A DNA stretch of 64,000 nucleotides from Pomacea canaliculata (lineage: Eukaryota; Mollusca; Gastropoda; Architaenioglossa; Ampullariidae), in NCBI RefSeq assembly GCF_003073045.1, contig NC_037591.1, positions 22,787,319 to 22,851,318 of the forward strand, written 5' to 3'. This document shows, one piece after another, positions 60,373 to 64,000 of this stretch. The translations under genes were made by a program, and so were the position numbers. Positions within the stretch are counted from its first letter, which is position 1. Each line of letters begins with the position of its first letter. The notes under the pieces were generated by a model. That model saw nothing but the letters and a program-made list of their open reading frames with translations, searched no databases and was not told the DNA's origin.

Positions 60373-62157
60373 ATGCCTTTCAATTCTCGCAGCAAAGTTT
60401 ACATTCTGGGATATGCAGGCGTTGTCCTGGCAACCGTCGTTGGTTCCATTGGACTGGGCGCTCCGGGCTGGTTCATCGCAAGAAGTGACATCAGCGAGTT
60501 GTTGACGGGTCTGTGGCAAGTTTGTGTCCAAGGTTTTTTGGTTTCCAGAGAAGTTCGTCTGTACTTACATTGACTACGAATCATTAGACAGTAAGTCCAA
60601 CGAATAAAAGATTAGTTTAAGATTGGGAAATATTAGTTTAAAGGGTTAGTGCAGTAGACCTTTTTTCTAAGATTGGGTAAAACTTCTTTGTGCGAGATAC
60701 TATTTCCTCAACTCTAAGGGAACATCCCATTTCCGTGAGATATAATAACACAAAAGTGATTTAAAAAATGTGACTTGCTGCTTATTCATGATCTCAACTT
60801 TTCCATTAAATGAGGCCTTGACAACGTAAGAGCACCTATGAACAACAAATAGCACGAATTTCTTGTTATTATTGTTATTTTCTGTTTTGCAAAATTGCCT
60901 TTAAAGGAAATTACCAACACCAATATAAAAAAAGAAAGGAAGTATTTTCACGTTTACATCTGTGTGTGCATGCATGTGTGGCAGACAGAAAGAAGTGAAG
61001 AGAGAAGTTAAAGAGGGTTGGGGAGTTAGGAAGGAAAACCAAAAAGAAAAGAAATTTGATAAATGATGACTGAAAGCATAATTAGATAAGTTACGGATCT
61101 TTGAGTACCAAATTCTCGAAGTGTTATTTCCGCAGATTACCAAAAGGCCACCCAGGCTATGGCGTGTATTGGGGTGGCCCTCCTGATTGCGTCTACTGTG
61201 TACGGACTGTTTGTCAATGTAGTATCCACAAATTCGCCATCGTCACCTTACGTTGAGATCCTTGCCTTGTTGGGTGGTAAGCATCTTGTCCTTTCCAAAT
61301 CTCAACAGATTTTTAAGATTAAAAGGGTCTGTTGACTAGGTCAGAATTGTCAGTTCGTTCGAATAAATTCGTCTGAACACGCTTGGCTGAAACTTAGAAG
61401 TTGGTGCTGAAGTGATGGGGGAGGGAGGGGGAAATGGTGTTTTACAGCAAAGCGCAAAGTCTGTAATCAGATGTCACAATCAGAGAAAGAACAGCCTGCC
61501 CGCGACGAGATCTGAACCCAGAACACCCAATCCTCAGTGCATTGTTGACAGGTGCTAGCCAATACGCCACCAGACTGTCTAAATTGTTGCTGATACCAGG
61601 CGTGGGTCGCATTAAAATATTGTTGCCTTTCTCAGGTGCTAGTCGACTTTGATAAGCTGGACCTAAATAGCCACTTTAGACTGTTAACCTAAAACTCGTT
61701 TTGAAGAACTGTCATACACTCCAAGCAACTTTCACGTTAAGTAACAAACAAACAAAACTGAGGCTTAGAGTCCGAACCAGGACTTCATGTTAAACCCGAT
61801 CATGAAACTGAAGATTAGTGCTTTTTCTGACATCGGGGACAACAGGAATCTTGTGCACTAGAGGAAAAAGGGAAACATTTTATCTAGAACTGAGATGATG
61901 ACGATGACGATGACGATGACGAGTGATGGTGATGGTGATTGATGATTGATGATGTATTTTTTCTTTGTGCAGGTGTGAGCCTTTTTATCGGCTGCATGGT
62001 ATGGGTAGGTTATAAGTACAACTTTTACTCCGATCCAGGGGTCAGTTTGGGTTACGCCATGATAATCTCTACTATTGGCTCTGTCCTCGCTATTCAGGCT
62101 TCTGTGTGTGTGGCAGTAGGAAGCCGGAGAAATGGATCCTACCAGCAAATTCAATAG
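60373..62157 (+). CDS. Claudin-like protein with frameshifted first exon (gene F)
   Basis: Exons 60,373-60,590, 61,136-61,276 and 61,973-62,157. TM1 (MPFNSRSKVYILGYAGVVL) and GLWQVC are intact. A run of six T (GGTTTTTTGG, about 60,533-60,538) then throws the frame to a stop at TACATTGA. With five T the frame would pass through 'FVCTYIDYESLD' into the conserved donor, putting the second Cys ten residues after the first and giving 180 residues in phase. Exons 2 and 3 are intact with TM2-TM4 and end QQIQ. Exon 1 is 218 nt against an expected 217. It is either a recent null allele or a homopolymer miscall. It is the outermost member of the cluster and probably transcribed from the NRF1/TATA promoter at 55.9 kb. 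Confidence 0.7.
61440..61585 (-). mobile_element. tRNA-derived SINE in gene F intron 2
   Basis: The minus strand carries an A-box-like TGGCGTATTGGCTAGCACCT and, about 40 nt on, a B-box-like GGTTCAGATCTC. A CTTTGCGCTTTGCTG tail follows. This is the architecture of a polymerase III SINE head with a LINE-like tail. Confidence 0.55.
61892..61953 (+). repeat. (GAT/GAC)n tract before exon 3 acceptor of gene F
   Basis: GATGAC and GGTGAT repeats end about 20 nt before the exon 3 splice acceptor. Comparable GAT tracts sit at the same place in gene B (45,991-46,017), gene C (49,428-49,472) and gene D (52,437-52,455). Confidence 0.85.
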
Positions 62158-63869
62158 TATGTGACTTTCTCTATGTTGCTATTCGGTAGTTAATGACCAA
62201 CAGAGGCGAGGTAAATCTGATGATAGGCTCTCTGTAGCAGTAACGATTGTGTGTTTGTTTTGTAGTTTTGTTTGTGTTTTTATATTTAGGCTCAACTTAC
62301 ATTTGAGTCTGTAAAAGATAGACACAGTAACTTGAACTTTCAAACTTTGTTTTTGTTTTCATTGCTGTGAATTGTTAGACAGTGTCACAAAAATACACTA
62401 CAAAGAAGTCTGCAAACTGTGCAAGCCTGTAAACCAGCATTTCTGAAAAGGTAATCGAGAGCTTCACCATAAACCTCTCACATTCGAGAATTCTCTGTTG
62501 CTATGTAAAATGTAATATTTATCGTGATGTAACTACAGTGAGCCTCTGTGTGTGTATTTTGTTTTTGTTTGTTTCCTTTTTTAAATGGCGATATATTTAG
62601 TCTTTAATTGATAGAGAAGGTGGGCCAAGGCTTGACCGACCTAAACAGGCCTAGATGAACAGGCTTATTCATCCAGCGATCTGCCTAGTGACCTACAATC
62701 ATCTGTAATAATCCGCAACAGTCTGCGTGTAGCCACAAGAATCGGTTCCACCATCTGCAATCATCTGCCCAGCTACCGGCTCAGCCATCTCCGATCATCA
62801 ACTCAGTTATCACTTGAATCACCCCAGCTATCCTCACGCGTTCATTCGGTTTGACTATTTAACACCACCATTCATCACAAGACACCAGTCCCTGGTACAA
62901 CAACCTGATGGTTCAGATCGTCAGGAAGAATCCAGACAAATGACAGTGACAGTCCTTGATCCAGGTCGCTCGTCACAGGACACTGCCGTAGAACATTCGT
63001 GATCACCTGCGTTTATTTTCTTTTTTAAAAATTTTTTTAATACTTAAAATTTGCTAATAGTTGGTCGGCCCTTTCTGCATTTTGAAAAAGACAGAGGAGT
63101 ATAGCGTGGGTGTGGTCGCGCATAAAGCAGCCACTTAAAACACTTCTCATCAAAAAGTTACAGCTGCTGAAGTTAATTTACTAGTAATTTTGAAAATCCT
63201 AGATTAGTAGGCATACCGGATTAATTCCAAAATAAATTTCAAAATTTCACCTTGTCATTGGGAAAAAAAAATATTGTTTAAAGACAGTGTTCACATTACT
63301 TGACAAGCGCACAATTTCAAATGACTTTTAGTCAGTTTTTGAAGGTAACACATTATGATTTTACTTATTTATCATATTTACTGTGTTGATAAACCATCAA
63401 ATGAGTCTTTAAAAATATATATGAATATAGTTTCTGAAGCTTTTCTAGCTTTTTGAAACCGATATGCGTGCACACGCACAGTTAATCTAAAACTATTAGT
63501 TTTTGTACATTAACTTTGCCCTTTAACAATGTATAAAAATGCATTATTATATTTTATTTAGTATTCTTAATGCCATATTCATTGTCTTCACTCGTTTAAT
63601 GCTAATTAGAAGCATTAAACTAGACATTATAGACAATACTCTTTTTTTATGTTGTTCATCGACGCTGGAGTGCAAGTTACTGTTGGCGAGATAAAATAAG
63701 GGGAGAGAACGATTATGTGATTAAAAGTTCGTCCACTTTTAGGGACATTACTTCCCTTTCATTCTTCTTGCGAGCTTTTGGTGAACACACAGGACGTGAA
63801 TGACACTCGTTTCTAGGTCTCTTTCTCTCAGAGAGTCTCTGTAAACAACCAAATGTAAACAGCTCTTCG
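62158..63869. other. 3' flank of gene F, no gene recognised
   Basis: Unique AT-rich DNA. Short TG and T-rich tracts occur near 62,540-62,580. The segment 62,640-62,830 repeats words such as ATCATCTG(C/T) and GATCATC, a weak degenerate repeat. No coding exon is supported. Confidence 0.5.
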
Positions 63870-64000
63870 TCAAATGGTGTGTTTTAGGGTTTTTTCTATT
63901 CTCCATCTACATTAATGATCTTCCCCCACATAACCCAACTATGTGAGGTGTTTGCAGACGACACAAAAATACACGCACACCACTAACTGATTGAGCCACT
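63870..64000 (+). pseudogene. Non-LTR reverse-transcriptase fragment at window end
   Basis: In two frames separated by a frameshift are 'FSIYINDLPPH' and 'LCEVFADDTKIHAHH', the RT block-4/5 signature in which FADD holds two catalytic aspartates (usual form LLFxIYINDLP...LFADDTKI). The preceding GVF*G replaces the GxxLGP block. This is a CR1/jockey-type fossil running off the edge of the window. Confidence 0.78.

Overview
This is eukaryotic nuclear DNA. It is AT-rich, with long non-coding stretches, many microsatellites, decayed non-LTR retrotransposons, hAT DNA transposons, tRNA-derived SINE-like pieces, and small coding exons bounded by GT..AG introns. Repeat style, intron sizes and gene content suggest a lophotrochozoan, most likely a gastropod mollusc. 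That assignment is an inference.

Layout. Positions 1-30.9 kb hold no convincing protein-coding gene: only simple repeats, three decayed reverse-transcriptase fragments, a candidate promoter and short palindromes. On the minus strand, 33,052-30,996 is a three-exon four-transmembrane claudin-like gene. A plus-strand zinc-finger gene runs 34,143-39,587, with four small 5' exons (one carrying a CxxC..CxxC module) and a large last exon of 14 intact C2H2 fingers plus one degenerate finger. Three small open exon candidates follow at 40.1-43.2 kb.

From 41.5 to 62.2 kb lies a tandem cluster of claudin-like genes on the plus strand: a dead first exon (41,480), gene B (45,094-46,220), an orphan half-exon relic (about 47,346-47,440), gene C (48,495-49,682), gene D (51,667-52,642, one-base frameshift), the divergent gene E (54,048-55,146) and gene F (60,373-62,157, one-base frameshift). 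They share a 3-exon, phase-1/phase-1 layout. Exon 2 is exactly 141 nt in B, C, D and F. All carry the W...GLW-x2-C-x7..10-C signature of the PMP22/claudin superfamily in the first extracellular loop. B and C sit in about 3.3-3.7 kb segmental duplicates.

Between E and F there is a TATA plus NRF1-like promoter, a 262-bp hAT MITE and a 1.3-kb internally deleted hAT element, both with perfect 8-bp target-site duplications. The window ends inside a decayed reverse transcriptase.

The strongest signal is the claudin-like cluster. Between the near-identical copies B and C, almost all coding differences fall in extracellular or flanking segments and change amino acids. TM1, TM4, introns and 3' UTRs are almost unchanged. 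That looks like a rapidly diversifying surface-protein family rather than ordinary junction genes. Its function cannot be told from sequence alone.
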